From assembly GCF_011759505.1 (NCBI RefSeq), contig NZ_JAAOYO010000003.1:496001-560000 (forward strand): a stretch of 64,000 nucleotides of DNA, in the 5' to 3' direction. The first letter of the stretch is position 1; every line of letters starts with the position of its first letter. Source of the stretch: Curtobacterium salicis (GTDB lineage: Bacteria > Actinomycetota > Actinomycetes > Actinomycetales > Microbacteriaceae). The notes under the pieces were generated by a model, which ran no database searches, was not told the DNA's origin, and saw nothing but the letters and a program-made list of their open reading frames with translations. Position numbers and translations under genes: made by a program. Shown piece by piece: positions 41,947 to 50,177 of this stretch.

Positions 41947-41992
41947 AGAACGACGAAGGCCCCGATCGAGAGATCGGGGCCTTCGTCGTTCT
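41947..41992. terminator. Terminator between tRNA-Leu and the alpha/beta hydrolase gene
   Basis: A perfect 21-bp stem beginning AGAACGACGAAGGCCCCGAT with loop GAGA. It can serve both the tRNA on the plus strand and the converging hydrolase gene. Confidence 0.9.
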
Positions 41993-42008
41993 CCGGGTGA
42001 CTCGCCGG

Positions 42009-42812
42009 TCACCCGTGCCCCGCCCACCCGAGCGCCGCCGCGACCTCCCGCGCCGTTCCCGCCGGGTGGAGAGCATGGTCCTGCGACTCCGGGACGACCA
42101 CGAGCCGCCCGGTCGGCAGGAGCTCCGCCAGCCGGTCGGTCGCGACCACCAGGAACGGCCAGGTCCGGCCGCCCCGCAGCACCGTCACCGGCATCGACAC
42201 GGCCGCCATCGCCGGGGAGGGGACCGGCGTCTCGGCGGTGATCGTGGCGTCGTACACGGTCGACTGCGCGACGGCGACCAGGGCCGGCCACATGGGTGCG
42301 TTCCGGATCTGTTCGACGACCTCGGCGGGCAGCCCGACGGCTTCGCGCTGGAAGAGGACGACGGCGTCCTCCGGCCGACCGGCGTCGACGTGCGCCTGCA
42401 GGCGGTCGACCAGGTCGGGCGCCTGCGGCGGGCGCGAGTCGTCGAACGCGAACGGTGGTTCGGAGAGGAAGAGGTGGTCGACGTCCAGGCCGCCGGCCGC
42501 GGCGCGGAGGGTCAGGACTGCGCCCGAGGAGTGCCCGAGCGCGGCTCGGACCCCGCCGGCCGCCGTGGCGACAGCGATGAGGTCCTCGACCTCGCGCTCG
42601 GGAGCGTACGGGCGGGTGTCACCGGAACCGCCTCGGGCACGGCGGTCGAGGACCACTCCGCGCAGGCCGACCTCCGTGAGGGCGTGGGCGAGCGGCCGCG
42701 CGGCGTCAGCGGTGCTGAAGGCCCCACCGATGACGACGACACCGGGAGCGTCGGCCGCGCCGATCGCTTCCCAGGCGATGGGCGTTCCGTCGGCGGAGCG
42801 GACCTGGTGCAT
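42009..42812 (-). CDS. Alpha/beta-fold hydrolase
   Basis: A 267-residue cytoplasmic hydrolase. The N-terminus reads MHQVRSADGTPIAWEAIG, the oxyanion region GVVVIGGAF, and the nucleophile elbow ALGHSSGAVLTL (Ser in GHSSG). The C-terminal catalytic His lies in SQDHALHPAGTA. Start ATG 42812 is preferred over GTG 42827 by resemblance; neither has a clear Shine-Dalgarno. The substrate is unknown. Confidence 0.85.
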   Translation of the reverse strand: MHQVRSADGTPIAWEAIGAADAPGVVVIGGAFSTADAARPLAHALTEVGLRGVVLDRRARGGSGDTRPYAPEREVEDLIAVATAAGGVRAALGHSSGAVLTLRAAAGGLDVDHLFLSEPPFAFDDSRPPQAPDLVDRLQAHVDAGRPEDAVVLFQREAVGLPAEVVEQIRNAPMWPALVAVAQSTVYDATITAETPVPSPAMAAVSMPVTVLRGGRTWPFLVVATDRLAELLPTGRLVVVPESQDHALHPAGTAREVAAALGWAGHG

Positions 42813-42869
42813 GGCGGCAGTCAACACCCGCCCGGCTCGGGACGGAAGGGGTGTGGCCGGACCGGTCGG

Positions 42870-43556
42870 TCAGACGACGACGCTGCCGAGGACGCGGTGC
42901 GCGATCGAGATCGACTCGCCGGAGACGACCGACAGCGGGGACGACAGGAACGCGACCAGGTCGGCGATCTGCTGCGGGCTGGACTCGCCGCCGGCGCCGG
43001 CTCGGACCGCGGCACTCGGCTCGTCGGTCACGGTGCCGGGGTTCACGACGTTCACGGTCACACCGGTCCCCGCGGTCTCGTCGGCCAGGTTCTTCGCGAT
43101 CACGTTCGTCGCCGCGTTCCGCAGCGAGGTGGTGATGTTGCCCGACAGGTAGGCGTTCTGCCCGCTGACGACGACGACCCGGCCGAAGCCGGCCCGGCGC
43201 TGCGCCGGCAGGACGGCGTTCGCGACACGGAGGAAACCGAGGGCCTTGCCGTCGATCGCCGCAGCGACCTGTTCTGGATCCGAGCGACGGTCGGGGTCGA
43301 GGGTGTCCGCCGCGGGCGCTGCGGTGACGACGAGGACGTCGACGTGTCCGTGCTGCTCGAGCACCCGGGCGACGGCGGTGTCGACGGACGCCTGGTCGGC
43401 AGTGTCCATCGCGACGCTGTCCGCCGAGTCGGTGGCGGTGCGGGAGGCGACGACGACGGTCGCGCCCTCCTGCCGGAGGCGGTCGACGACGGCGGCGCCG
43501 ACGTACCCCTTCCCACCGACGACGAGTGCGACACGGTCCTGCAGCTGGAGATCCAC
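42870..43556 (-). CDS. SDR-family protein lacking the YxxxK motif
   Basis: A 228-residue Rossmann protein. The nucleotide-binding start VALVVGGKGYVGAAVVDRL is intact and the NNAG-like strand is replaced by VVTAAPAADT. In the active-site region (VVVSGQNAYLSGNITTSLRNAATN) the usual Tyr-x3-Lys is absent: the expected positions read TTSLRN. The C-terminal NVVNPGTV motif is normal. It may bind NAD(P) without classical dehydrogenase activity. Start GTG 43556 chosen; a hairpin element lies just upstream. Confidence 0.8.
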   Translation of the reverse strand: MDLQLQDRVALVVGGKGYVGAAVVDRLRQEGATVVVASRTATDSADSVAMDTADQASVDTAVARVLEQHGHVDVLVVTAAPAADTLDPDRRSDPEQVAAAIDGKALGFLRVANAVLPAQRRAGFGRVVVVSGQNAYLSGNITTSLRNAATNVIAKNLADETAGTGVTVNVVNPGTVTDEPSAAVRAGAGGESSPQQIADLVAFLSSPLSVVSGESISIAHRVLGSVVV

Positions 43557-43587
43557 GTCGTGGACGCTACGCCGGCCGTGCGGATGC

Positions 43588-43632
43588 CGGACGGGAGGCG
43601 CGGTGCCGGACCGCCGTCGTGCCTCCCGTCCG
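43588..43632. repeat. Complete dispersed hairpin element, copy A
   Basis: Left arm CGGACGGGAGGCGCG (43588-43602), 15-nt loop, right arm CGTGCCTCCCGTCCG (43618-43632), with one G-U pair. The layout is the same as copy B at 49400. It sits between the SDR and the NmrA-like gene. Confidence 0.9.
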
Positions 43633-43695
43633 ACGTCGGTGCCGGCCGGCACGGTCGTCGGTGCCCACCTGCTCACCCGCCCAACTGCTCACCCC

Positions 43696-44553
43696 TCAGC
43701 GCGCGCGGAGGGCCTCGGTGAGGACGTCCTCGACGGAGCGCGGCTCGTGACCGAGGAGGTCGGCGAGCGTGGGGTCGACGGTGGCGAACTCGCCGTCGCG
43801 GGCGGCTGCGAAGAACCCGGTCATCATCGGGGCGAGCGCCTCGGGGAGGCCGCCCGCGACGAGTCCAGCGCGGTACTCGTCCTCGTCGACGACGGTCCGG
43901 GTGACCGTGCGGCCGGTGATCCGCGAGACCACCTCGGCCAGCTCGTCCATGTCCAGGGCACGGGACGCGGTCAGCGGCGCGGTGGTGCCGTGCAGCCGGT
44001 CGGGATCGGTGAGGGCGATCGCCGCGGCGACGGCCAGGTCCTGCTGCGCGGTCCACGCTACGGGGCCGTCCGCGGGCAGGCGGAGTCCGCCGGTCCGGAG
44101 ACCCGCGCCGAGCATGAACGGTGCGCTGGAGGCGTGGAAGCCGTTGCGGAGCGAGGTCGTGGCGATGCCGGTGGCCGCGAGGTCCCGCTCCGTGGTGGCG
44201 TGCTGGCGGGCCGGACCGAAGTGGGACTCCGGCGAGGCCGCCATGTGTGCGGTGTAGACGATGCGCTCGGCGCCGGCGATGACGGCGGCCTCGACGGCGG
44301 CGCGGTGCGGCTCCGGGTCGGCGGGTCCGGAGACGATGAGCACGCTGCTGGCGTCGGCGAAGGCGGCGGGGAGGGTCTCCGGCGCGGTGAAGTCGCCGCG
44401 ACGGACCTGGACGCCGCGGTCGGCGAGGCGACGGGCGGCCTCCGAGCGGGGGTCGCGGACGCTGACGGCGAGTTCGCGGGCGGGGAGGTGCTCGAGGATT
44501 TGGTCGACGACTGCTCCGCCGAGCTGTCCGGTGGCTCCGGTGACGATGATCAT
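43696..44553 (-). CDS. NmrA/QorB-like NAD(P)-binding oxidoreductase
   Basis: A 285-residue atypical SDR. It starts [19 protein letters not shown] with the GxxGxxG motif, has [18 protein letters not shown] binding the cofactor phosphate, and [11 protein letters not shown] in the QorB-like substrate part. Enzymes of this group reduce quinones or act as NADPH sensors. It is divergent from a TetR gene with a palindromic operator in between, so it is the likely target of that regulator. Confidence 0.88.
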   Translation of the reverse strand: MIIVTGATGQLGGAVVDQILEHLPARELAVSVRDPRSEAARRLADRGVQVRRGDFTAPETLPAAFADASSVLIVSGPADPEPHRAAVEAAVIAGAERIVYTAHMAASPESHFGPARQHATTERDLAATGIATTSLRNGFHASSAPFMLGAGLRTGGLRLPADGPVAWTAQQDLAVAAAIALTDPDRLHGTTAPLTASRALDMDELAEVVSRITGRTVTRTVVDEDEYRAGLVAGGLPEALAPMMTGFFAAARDGEFATVDPTLADLLGHEPRSVEDVLTEALRAR

Positions 44554-44566
44554 GGCTGCTCCGATC

Positions 44567-44585
44567 GTGTTTCCATTGGTAACAC
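44567..44585. promoter_or_regulatory. TetR-type operator between the two divergent genes
   Basis: GTGTTTCCATTGGTAACAC is an inverted repeat with 9-bp arms and one mismatch, 14 bp before the oxidoreductase start. A half site GGAAACAC lies near 44601. Confidence 0.6.
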
Positions 44586-44653
44586 GAGCAAGGTATCACC
44601 GGAAACACGGTCAGGGGAACAGCGGTACCGCGTGTCTCAGTAGCATCGGAACC

Positions 44654-45409
44654 ATGAGCCCCGCACCGGACCCGCGCTCCCGCATCGTCACGGCGGCCGC
44701 ACGCCTGCTCGCCGAGGACGGTGCGTCGGCGGTCACCACGCGGAGCGTCGCGCTCGCCGCCGGCGTCCAGGCACCGGCGATCTACCGGCTGTTCGGCGAC
44801 AAGGACGGACTGCTCGACGCGGTCGCCGAGCACGTGCTGGCCGAGTTCGTCGCCACGAAGACCGAGCACGCGGCCGCCGAGGCCGACGATGACGGCGACC
44901 CCGTCGAGGACCTGCGGGCGTCCTGGCGTGTGCAGGTGGCGTTCGGGCTCGCGAACCCCGCGCTGTTCCGGCTCCTGTACGCCTCGGACCGGGACGACAG
45001 GTCACCGGCCGTCGCCGCGGGTCTCGCGGTCCTGCGCGCCCGGGTACGCCGGATCGCCGCGGCCGGGCGCCTCCGCGTCACCGAGGAGCGAGCGGTCGCG
45101 ATGATCCGTGCCGCCGGTGCGGGTGCCATGCTCACGATGCTCTCCAGCGGTGGGGCGGACGGCGAGTCGACGCTCCCCGAGCTCATGCTCGACACGGTGC
45201 TGGCGGCGATCGTCACCGGACCGCCGGCGTGGGCGGACACCGGCAGCCCCGATGTGGACACCCCTGACGGACGCACCGCGGAGGGCAGAGCGATGCCCCT
45301 CGGTGCGCTCCAGGCGGTCCGTGCCGCCGCTCCGGAGCTGCCCGGGCTCACCGGACGCGAGCGGGCGATGCTCGAGGAGTGGCTCGGTCGGGCCGCCACG
45401 GCCTCCTGA
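44654..45409 (+). CDS. TetR/AcrR-family transcriptional regulator
   Basis: A 251-residue regulator. The N-terminal helix-turn-helix is clear ([14 protein letters not shown], then [30 protein letters not shown]). The C-terminal ligand domain is helical, with a low-complexity stretch near 205-220. It probably represses itself and the divergent NmrA-like gene through the 44567 palindrome. Confidence 0.92.
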   Translation: MSPAPDPRSRIVTAAARLLAEDGASAVTTRSVALAAGVQAPAIYRLFGDKDGLLDAVAEHVLAEFVATKTEHAAAEADDDGDPVEDLRASWRVQVAFGLANPALFRLLYASDRDDRSPAVAAGLAVLRARVRRIAAAGRLRVTEERAVAMIRAAGAGAMLTMLSSGGADGESTLPELMLDTVLAAIVTGPPAWADTGSPDVDTPDGRTAEGRAMPLGALQAVRAAAPELPGLTGRERAMLEEWLGRAATAS

Positions 45410-45430
45410 CGGTCCGCCCCTGACGGGGCC

Positions 45431-45460
45431 TTGACGCCCGAGCACCCGGCTCCGCACACT
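45431..45460 (+). promoter_or_regulatory. Possible promoter of the secreted protease gene
   Basis: TTGACG (45431-45436) and CACACT (45455-45460) are spaced by 18 bp, 57 bp before the start codon. Confidence 0.4.
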
Positions 45461-45516
45461 GGCTCGGGTCCCTGCGCCGATCAGGCGGTGCGGGAACGGA
45501 ACCGAGGGGCACCACC

Positions 45517-46491
45517 ATGCGTCGGATGACAGCGGCGATCGTCGCGGCACTGGGCATCACACTGGCCACCGTCGTGGCCGCTCCTGCCGGAGCGACGACG
45601 ACGTGCTCCGGCACGACGGTCTCGACGGCCGACCTGGCGACCGGGTGCACCGTCACCTCCGCCACCCTCGTCCTGCCGGACGGACGGACCGTCGTCATCC
45701 CCGGCGCGGGCACGACGCTCACGGTCGCCCCGGTCACCGTCGCGGGGTCCGCCGACCCGGGTGACGTCGTGGTCACGAACACGGGCAGCGCCGGTGTGGC
45801 CGTGCAGACGGACGGCTCGTGGTCCGGTTCCCCCGTGGCGGTCACCCGCGAGCGTGCCGCGCTGCAGCGTCGCGTCCTCGGGGCGTCGGTCGCCGGCCCG
45901 CAGGCGGTGTCCGGCCAGGCGACGTCGGCGAGCTGTGGCAGCACCGCGTACTCGCTGACCGGGCACCACTGGAACGGGACCGTGGACTGGCGGTACAACC
46001 CCACGAACGCCAAGGCCTCGAACGTGTCGGCGCTCCGGGCGGGCGCCGCGGCCTGGACGGGATCGATCACGACGTGCGGCCGGACCGTGACCTCGAGCGC
46101 GTCGCAGCAGTACCTCGGCACGGCGCGGCAGGCCCCGGCGCTCACCGACCAGGGCGGGTGCGGTGCGTCGAACGGGTACAGCGTCGTCGGGTGGGGAGCG
46201 CTCCCGGCCGGCACGCTCGGCGTCACCTGCATCTGGTCGCGCTCCGGTGGTGTCGCCGTCGAGACCGACCAGCGCTACTCCACGCGGTACCTGTGGGGCT
46301 CCGCGGCGACCTGCTCCGGCAACCGGTTCGACTTCCGCGGGGTCGCGACGCACGAGTGGGGACACGTCTACGGCCTCGGCCACGTGGCGCAGGGGACCGG
46401 GCAGGTCATGAAGGCGTCCGCGTCGACGTGCGAGACCGCGCAACGCACCCTCGGCGCCGGCGACGCCCGGGGGATCGCGGCCCTGTACTGA
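45517..46491 (+). CDS. Secreted matrixin-like zinc metalloprotease
   Basis: A 324-residue exported protein. The signal peptide is MRRMTAAIVAALGITLATVV...APAGA (about 28 residues). The C-terminal half carries the extended zinc motif HEWGHVYGLGH (H279, H283, H289) with the catalytic Glu280, followed by VMKAS, which can be the Met-turn of metzincins. Several cysteines (CGST, TTCG, GGCG, TCSG) probably form disulfides outside the cell. Substrate unknown; plant-associated relatives secrete such enzymes. TTGACG-type promoter upstream. Confidence 0.88.
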   Translation: MRRMTAAIVAALGITLATVVAAPAGATTTCSGTTVSTADLATGCTVTSATLVLPDGRTVVIPGAGTTLTVAPVTVAGSADPGDVVVTNTGSAGVAVQTDGSWSGSPVAVTRERAALQRRVLGASVAGPQAVSGQATSASCGSTAYSLTGHHWNGTVDWRYNPTNAKASNVSALRAGAAAWTGSITTCGRTVTSSASQQYLGTARQAPALTDQGGCGASNGYSVVGWGALPAGTLGVTCIWSRSGGVAVETDQRYSTRYLWGSAATCSGNRFDFRGVATHEWGHVYGLGHVAQGTGQVMKASASTCETAQRTLGAGDARGIAALY

Positions 46492-46596
46492 CCGGCGCCG
46501 GGTCGACCGTCCGCGTGATCTGAACACTCCGGACGGCCGTCCAGCGGCCCCAGCCGACCATCGCCCCTGCACGACGAACTTCGTCCAGGGAGCGAC

Positions 46597-46637
46597 ATGA
46601 GCGATCAGCAGCAGCAACCCCCGGGTCCGAGCAGGGG
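46597..46637 (+). pseudogene. Displaced N-terminus of the SDR gene
   Basis: ATG 46597 with AGGGAG five bases upstream encodes MSDQQQQPPG, then loses the frame at C5 (46618-46622). Confidence 0.7.
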
Positions 46638-47432
46638 ATGGGGCCGAAGCCCGACCACGGTGAGACCAGCTACCGGGGATCCGGCAAGCTCACCGGCAAG
46701 CGTGCCGTCATCACCGGCGGGGACAGCGGCATCGGCAAGGCGGTCGCGATCGCCTTCGCCCGCGAGGGTGCCGACGTCCTCATCTCCTACCTGCCACAGG
46801 AGGAAGAGGACGCGCAGGAGACCAAGCACTGGATCGAGGACGCCGGTCGGAAGGCCGTCCTGTTCCCCGGCGACGTCAGCGACCCGGCGTACTGCCGCAG
46901 TGTCATCGACACCGCGGTGTCCGAACTCGGCGGCATCGACGTCCTGGTCAACAACGCGGCCTACCAGATGACCCACGAGACGCTCGAGGAGATCACGGAC
47001 GAGGAGTGGGACCACACCCTCGCGACGAACCTCAGCGCCTACTTCCACCTGACGAAGGCCGCGCTGCCGCACATGACCGCCGGTGCGTCGATCATCGGCA
47101 CGAGCTCGGTGAACTCGGACAACCCGGTCCCGACGCTGCTGCCCTACGACGTGACCAAGGCCGGGATCGCCAACTTCTCGGCCGCGCTCGCGCAGCTCGT
47201 CGGGGAACGCGGCATCCGGGTCAACAGCGTCGCGCCCGGGCCGATCTGGACGCCGCTCATCCCCTCGACGATGCCCGCCGAGCAGGTCGAGCAGTTCGGC
47301 ACGCAGACACCGCTCGGCCGCGCCGGTCAGCCCGCCGAGCTGGCCCCGGTCTACGTCCTGCTCGCGAGTGACGACGGCAGCTACGTCTCCGGTGCACGCA
47401 TCGCCGTCACCGGTGGCACGCCGATCCTCTGA
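46638..47432 (+). CDS. YghA-like SDR oxidoreductase, N-terminus out of frame
   Basis: A 264-residue dehydrogenase from ATG 46638: SYRGSGKLTGKRAVITGGDS, NNAAYQ, and active-site Ser with YDVTK (YxxxK). It is close to stress-related YghA-type SDRs. The usual start of this family (MSDQQQQPPG) is encoded from ATG 46597, with AGGGAG before it, but in another frame. The frames would join (PPGSEQGMGPKPD) if the C5 run at 46618-46622 were C6. So this copy is either translated from the internal ATG 46638, or has a mutation or assembly error at the run. Confidence 0.85.
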   Translation: MGPKPDHGETSYRGSGKLTGKRAVITGGDSGIGKAVAIAFAREGADVLISYLPQEEEDAQETKHWIEDAGRKAVLFPGDVSDPAYCRSVIDTAVSELGGIDVLVNNAAYQMTHETLEEITDEEWDHTLATNLSAYFHLTKAALPHMTAGASIIGTSSVNSDNPVPTLLPYDVTKAGIANFSAALAQLVGERGIRVNSVAPGPIWTPLIPSTMPAEQVEQFGTQTPLGRAGQPAELAPVYVLLASDDGSYVSGARIAVTGGTPIL

Positions 47433-47496
47433 CCCGGCACCTGACCCGGCACCTCCGACCCGATCATCTGAACCGACACGGAAACAGGAGAACGAT

Positions 47497-48378
47497 TTGT
47501 ACTTCCACGAGCAAGAGCTCCAGTTCAAGGCGACCCCCGACAAGCCGGACGCGGTCTACGCGCGGAAGCTCCAGGAGGTGCTCGGCGGTCAGTACGGCGA
47601 GATCTCCGTCGCCCTGCAGTACCAGTTCCAGGCGTGGAACATGCACATCCCGGGCAAGTACCGCGACATGGTGTTCGGCATCGGCGCGGAGGAGATGGGC
47701 CACGTCGAGATGCTCGCGACGATGATCGCCCAGCTGCTCGAGAAGTCCCCCCTCGGCATCACGGAAGACGCGCTGCAGGACGACCCGACGGTCGCGGCGG
47801 TCGTCGGCGGCACGGACATCCAGCACGCCATCGTCGCCGGCGCCGGTGCGCGTCCGGTCGACAGCATGGGCAACCCGTGGCAGGGCTCGTACATCACGGC
47901 CAGCGGCAACCTGCTGGCCGACTTCACGGCGAACGAGAACGCCGAGATGCAGGGCCGTGTGCAGGCCGCACGGCTGTACCACATGACCGACGACCACGGC
48001 GTGCGGGACCTGCTGAGCTTCCTCATCGCCCGCGACACCATGCACCAGAACATGTGGGCGACCGCCGCTGCCGAGCTCCGCGAGAAGGGGCTCGAGACCA
48101 TGCCGGTCCCGAGCAACTTCCCGCAGCACAAGGAGAACCAGGAGGTCAACTACCAGTACCTCAACTTCTCCGACGGTGCCGAAGCGAAGAACGGTCCGTG
48201 GGCGAGTGGTCCGTCGTTCGACGGCAAGGGCGAGTACTCGTACCACGACGGCCCCACGACGTCGGTGCCGATGCCGCCGCCCACGCACCCGGACTCGCGC
48301 TTCTACGGCACGACGGAGCTGCCGAACACGGTCGAGAAGATCGCCGGCACGGTGCAGGACAAGCTCAACAAGGAGTAG
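47497..48378 (+). CDS. Manganese catalase
   Basis: Non-haem catalase degrading hydrogen peroxide, 293 residues. The start is TTG 47497 (MYFHEQELQFK) with ACAGGAG six bases upstream; longer frames read through the spacer. Dimanganese ligands occur in GEISVALQYQFQAWN, GAEEMGHVEMLATMIAQ, and ARDTMHQNMWA. The tail contains GPSFDGKGEYSYHDGP. It follows the SDR by 64 bp and is probably part of the same oxidative-stress unit. A terminator follows. Confidence 0.94.
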   Translation: MYFHEQELQFKATPDKPDAVYARKLQEVLGGQYGEISVALQYQFQAWNMHIPGKYRDMVFGIGAEEMGHVEMLATMIAQLLEKSPLGITEDALQDDPTVAAVVGGTDIQHAIVAGAGARPVDSMGNPWQGSYITASGNLLADFTANENAEMQGRVQAARLYHMTDDHGVRDLLSFLIARDTMHQNMWATAAAELREKGLETMPVPSNFPQHKENQEVNYQYLNFSDGAEAKNGPWASGPSFDGKGEYSYHDGPTTSVPMPPPTHPDSRFYGTTELPNTVEKIAGTVQDKLNKE

Positions 48379-48395
48379 TCCGTCCGGACCGGCGC

Positions 48396-48429
48396 ACGAG
48401 CCCTTCCTCCGCCCGGAGGAGGGGCTCGT
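48396..48429 (+). terminator. Terminator after the Mn-catalase gene
   Basis: A 15-bp stem ACGAGCCCTTCCTCC / GGAGGAGGGGCTCGT (one G-U) with loop GCCC. Confidence 0.85.
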
Positions 48430-48476
48430 CCGCGTTCCCACGCTCTACGGGTCGTTCGTTGCGCGAACTGTACAAC

Positions 48477-48516
48477 TCGACAAAATGTTTGTTGCCCTCA
48501 TAGTTCACGATGTGAA
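48477..48516 (+). promoter_or_regulatory. Promoter with TTCAC-GTGAA palindrome before the 60-aa gene
   Basis: TCGACA (48477) and ATAGTT (48500) are 17 bp apart, in the most AT-rich patch of this part. The palindrome TTCACGATGTGAA (48504-48516) overlaps the -10 and could be a repressor site. Confidence 0.4.
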
Positions 48517-48568
48517 AGAGTTCCCTCGTCCGCACGGACAGCAGACCCTCGACGAGGAAGGCGCACCC

Positions 48569-48751
48569 ATGCAGAGCACGTACCGCGGCACGACGCACGA
48601 CACCCGGTTCGGCGGCTCCCACCCGCGTGTGGGACTCACCGATCCGGCCGTCATCGAAGCCTGGGTCGCCCAGCGCATCGAGGACCCGTCGCTGCTGTCC
48701 CGCCGCACCGAACTGTCCTACGCCGACTTCTTCGTCGCGCCGGCCGCCTGA
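48569..48751 (+). CDS. Small conserved-looking protein, 60 residues
   Basis: ATG 48569 follows GAGGAAGG seven bases upstream. The protein (MQSTYRGTTHDTRFGG ... SLLSRRTELSYADFFVAPAA) is hydrophilic with no membrane segment and no motif I recognise. Codon use and third-position GC match real genes, and the MarR gene starts 74 bp further on. The two may be cotranscribed from the 48477 promoter. Function unknown. Confidence 0.65.
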   Translation: MQSTYRGTTHDTRFGGSHPRVGLTDPAVIEAWVAQRIEDPSLLSRRTELSYADFFVAPAA

Positions 48752-48825
48752 CCGCCCACCGCGCGAGCCAGCGTCCGCCCCACCAGCACGACCACCCGCC
48801 GGACGGGTGAGGGAGACACCGACAC

Positions 48826-49392
48826 ATGCCGTTGACCGTCGTCCGCCGCGAGCACGTCCACCTCTACGCGCGTGAGCCCCGCACCCGGTCCGCCAAGACC
48901 GCCGTCGACGCCCTGCTCCGCCTGCAGCACGCCGAAGAGGACCAGCTCGAACGTGCCCGCGGCGAGAGCGGGCTGACGAAGAACGAGTTCCTCACCGTCC
49001 GCTACATGCTGCAGGCGCACCGAGACGGCCGCAGCATGGGCCCGAAGGACCTGGCCGTGATGCTGTCCGTGTCGAACGCCTCGGTCACGAAGATCGTCGA
49101 CGGCCTGGTCGAGAAGGGTGACCTGCTCCGGGTCCCGCACCCCACCGACCGTCGGGCACAGGTGCTCGAGCCGACCGTGCAGGCCGCCCGCAAGATCGAC
49201 AAGTCGTACGAGATCTTCCACGAGGCCGTCGTCGAGGTCATCGACCACCTCTCCGCCGAGGACAACGAGGTCCTGGCGCGGTGCCTCGCCCAGATCACGG
49301 CCGCGCTCGACGCCGGCCTGCCGACACCGGTCGACGAGTACACGGTGCCAGAGGCCGGCGCGGACGCCGACGGGTCGGGCGCCGGTTCCTGA
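48826..49392 (+). CDS. MarR-family transcriptional regulator
   Basis: A 188-residue regulator with a winged helix (LTKNEFLTVRYMLQA; GPKDLAVMLSVSNASVTKIVDGLVEKG; wing DRRAQVLEPT). The C-terminal helix (AEDNEVLARCLAQITAAL) is for dimerisation. The target may be the upstream 60-residue gene, whose promoter has a palindrome. Start ATG 48826. Confidence 0.92.
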   Translation: MPLTVVRREHVHLYAREPRTRSAKTAVDALLRLQHAEEDQLERARGESGLTKNEFLTVRYMLQAHRDGRSMGPKDLAVMLSVSNASVTKIVDGLVEKGDLLRVPHPTDRRAQVLEPTVQAARKIDKSYEIFHEAVVEVIDHLSAEDNEVLARCLAQITAALDAGLPTPVDEYTVPEAGADADGSGAGS

Positions 49393-49399
49393 CACCCGT

Positions 49400-49444
49400 C
49401 GGACGGGAGGCGCGTTCCGGGTGGTGATCCGTGCCTCCCGTCCG
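49400..49444. repeat. Complete dispersed hairpin element, copy B
   Basis: Left arm CGGACGGGAGGCGCG (49400-49414), 15-nt loop, right arm CGTGCCTCCCGTCCG (49430-49444). The arms are identical to copy A. It begins 8 bp after the MarR stop and could act as a terminator. Confidence 0.9.
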
Positions 49445-49483
49445 CCACTGGCCGCGAAAACCTTCCAGCGGTAAGTTGGCACG

Positions 49484-50122
49484 GTGACCGAGCCCGCCGA
49501 CGACGACGCCGCGACGCCGTCGCGCCGCGGCGGCTACCGCAAGGGCACCGAGCGACGGGCCCAGATCCTCGACGAGATGATCCGGATGGTCGCCGAGCAG
49601 GGCGTCGACGCGTCCTCGCTCCGTTCCGTCGCCGACGCCCTCGGGATCACCCACGCGGCGCTCCGGCACTACTTCCCGAGCCGCGACGAACTGCTCCTCG
49701 CCGTCTACCGCGAGCACGAGGTGCGCGAGCAGGGCGCACCCGAGCGGATGAAGTCCGCCATCGGCGACATGCGCGAGAGCGCCGCCCGCAACCGGGCCGT
49801 GCCGGGGCTCGTCCAGCTCTACACGACCCTCTCGGCCGACGCCGTGCAGGAAGGACACCCGGCCACACGGGAGTTCATGCGCGACCGGTTCACCCGGCTG
49901 CGTGCCGACCTGGCCGAGCTCATCCGGCGCGACCAGGCGGCGGGACGGATCCGGGACGACCTGGACGCGGAGGACCTGGCGAGCCTCAGCATCGCGGTGT
50001 CCGACGGCCTGCAGGTGCAGTGGCTGCTCGACCCGGACGCGGTCGACGGGGAGCGGGTGCTGCGGCTGCTGGAACGCATCGTGCCGACCGGCGGGACCAC
50101 CGCCCCGGGCGCTCCGGCCTGA
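49484..50122 (+). CDS. TetR-family transcriptional regulator
   Basis: A 212-residue regulator from GTG 49484. The HTH is RAQILDEMIRMVAEQGVDASS, then ADALGITHAALRHYFPSRDELLLAVY. The C-terminal domain is of the BetI-like type (DLASLSIAVSDGLQVQWLLDPD). No palindromic operator is obvious beside it. It converges on the GCS2 gene. Confidence 0.9.
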   Translation: MTEPADDDAATPSRRGGYRKGTERRAQILDEMIRMVAEQGVDASSLRSVADALGITHAALRHYFPSRDELLLAVYREHEVREQGAPERMKSAIGDMRESAARNRAVPGLVQLYTTLSADAVQEGHPATREFMRDRFTRLRADLAELIRRDQAAGRIRDDLDAEDLASLSIAVSDGLQVQWLLDPDAVDGERVLRLLERIVPTGGTTAPGAPA

Positions 50123-50177
50123 CGTCGGGGCAACACTCCCGAGCGGCAGCACTCCCGACCGTCGGTGCTCCCGAGCG

